In this document: positions 63,557 to 64,000 of the stretch, piece after piece
Numbering within the stretch: the first letter of the stretch is position 1
Layout of the letters: every line of letters begins with the position of its first letter
Source: Haematobacter missouriensis
GTDB lineage: Bacteria > Pseudomonadota > Alphaproteobacteria > Rhodobacterales > Rhodobacteraceae
Reading direction: 5' to 3'
Assembly (NCBI RefSeq): GCF_000740775.1
Contig: NZ_JFGS01000011.1
Location: 1-64,000, forward strand
DNA: 64,000 nucleotides
Notes under the pieces: generated by a model
The model's database searches: none
What the model saw: the letters and a program-made list of their open reading frames with translations, nothing else
What the model was told of the DNA's origin: nothing
Translations under genes and position numbers: made by a program

Positions 63557-64000
63557 GTGTTCATCAGCTTTGAAGGCATAGACGGGTCGGGCAAGAGCAC
63601 TCAGGCCCGGCGGCTGGCAGCGACCCTGGCGACCGAGGGGCGGGAAGTTCTGCTGACGCGGGAACCGGGCGGATCGCTCGGCGCGGAGGAGATCCGCCGT
63701 CTCGTTCTTGAGGGGGAGCCGGACCGCTGGTCGCCAGAAACGGAGCTTTTGCTCTTTACCGCCGCCCGCCGGGATCATCTGGAACGCACGATCCGCCCCG
63801 CGCTCGCTGCGGGGCAGGTGGTCGTCTGCGACCGTTTCGCCGATTCAACCCGCATCTATCAGGGCGTGAGCCGGGGCGATCTGCGGGGTATGGTGGACAG
63901 GCTGCACGATCTGATGATCGGGGTGGAGCCCGACCTGACCTTCATCATCGACATCGATGCCGAAACCGGCCTCTCCCGTGCCCGCGCCCGGGCCGGCGGG
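63557..64000 (+). CDS. tmk: Thymidylate kinase, partial (cut by window end)
   Basis: The 148 visible codons run off the window end. P-loop GIDGSGKST, the DR-type motif LTREPGG, LLFTAARRDH and VVCDRFADSTRIYQG are typical. It phosphorylates dTMP for DNA synthesis. The GTG start at 63557 is chosen because it begins MFISFEGIDG as in the family; the GGAGGGG before it is 3-4 bp away, which is tight. Confidence 0.93.
   Translation, partial: MFISFEGIDGSGKSTQARRLAATLATEGREVLLTREPGGSLGAEEIRRLVLEGEPDRWSPETELLLFTAARRDHLERTIRPALAAGQVVVCDRFADSTRIYQGVSRGDLRGMVDRLHDLMIGVEPDLTFIIDIDAETGLSRARARAGG

Overview
The window reads as a GC-rich alphaproteobacterial chromosome segment, most likely Rhodobacteraceae/Rhodobacterales. 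The basis is overall gene style: a soluble PAS-type PhoR, a long PstA, a TM-ThiF fusion, a class II ribonucleotide reductase relative, and the rpoH-chaN and coaBC-dut order. Assignment below family is not attempted.

Layout. 1-7.6 kb: phosphate regulon phoR-(small exported protein)-pstSCAB-phoU-phoB, with a triple-repeat Pho box before pstS. 8.1-16.9 kb: a penicillin-acylase-family hydrolase (minus strand), a 3-hydroxyisobutyrate-dehydrogenase-like enzyme, an Rrf2 regulator overlapping an FAD/NAD-binding protein, and a marR-emrB-emrA type efflux operon with a tandem operator. 17.1-20.4 kb: glutarate/lysine degradation unit (LysR regulator divergent from gcdH plus a CaiB-type CoA-transferase). 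20.6-23.1 kb: acetolactate synthase ilvBN preceded by a previously unmarked 15-residue Leu/Ile/Val-rich leader peptide and an attenuator. 23.3-30.9 kb: agmatinase, GST, two cobalamin genes, rpoH-chaN, coaBC-dut and a membrane-anchored ThiF protein. 31-42.7 kb: M3 oligopeptidase, CDF transporter, ilvC divergent from two Lrp/AsnC regulators, a minus-strand run fabI-lysE-gpt-dps-FUSC, pdxH, a double cold-shock protein and a DUF192 protein, then tRNA-Pro. 43.5-49.1 kb: a Na+/H+ antiporter with a C-terminal cyclic-nucleotide-binding domain, and a class II ribonucleotide-reductase homologue that has lost the catalytic cysteines, behind an NrdR-like box.

49.1-61.4 kb is a 12.3 kb integrated element bounded by 15-bp direct repeats. 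The right copy is the 3' end of tRNA-Ser(UGA), so the element sits in that tRNA gene. It carries a frameshifted integrase, an AlpA-like regulator, a Toprim/zinc-ribbon primase, a frameshifted DUF3987 protein, a second tyrosine recombinase, an ABC-F ATPase, a ParA with a fused DNA-binding tail, and an AT-richer two-gene cargo. That cargo is a ParA/Soj-like ATPase directly followed by a stand-alone RelA/SpoT synthetase-domain protein. This pair is the best candidate for an undescribed (possibly defence or toxin-like) system here.

61.5-64 kb returns to the chromosome: a broken SPOR-type lipoprotein gene, a D-alanyl-D-alanine carboxypeptidase, and the start of tmk. All calls come from reading the sequence and family knowledge; no database search was run.
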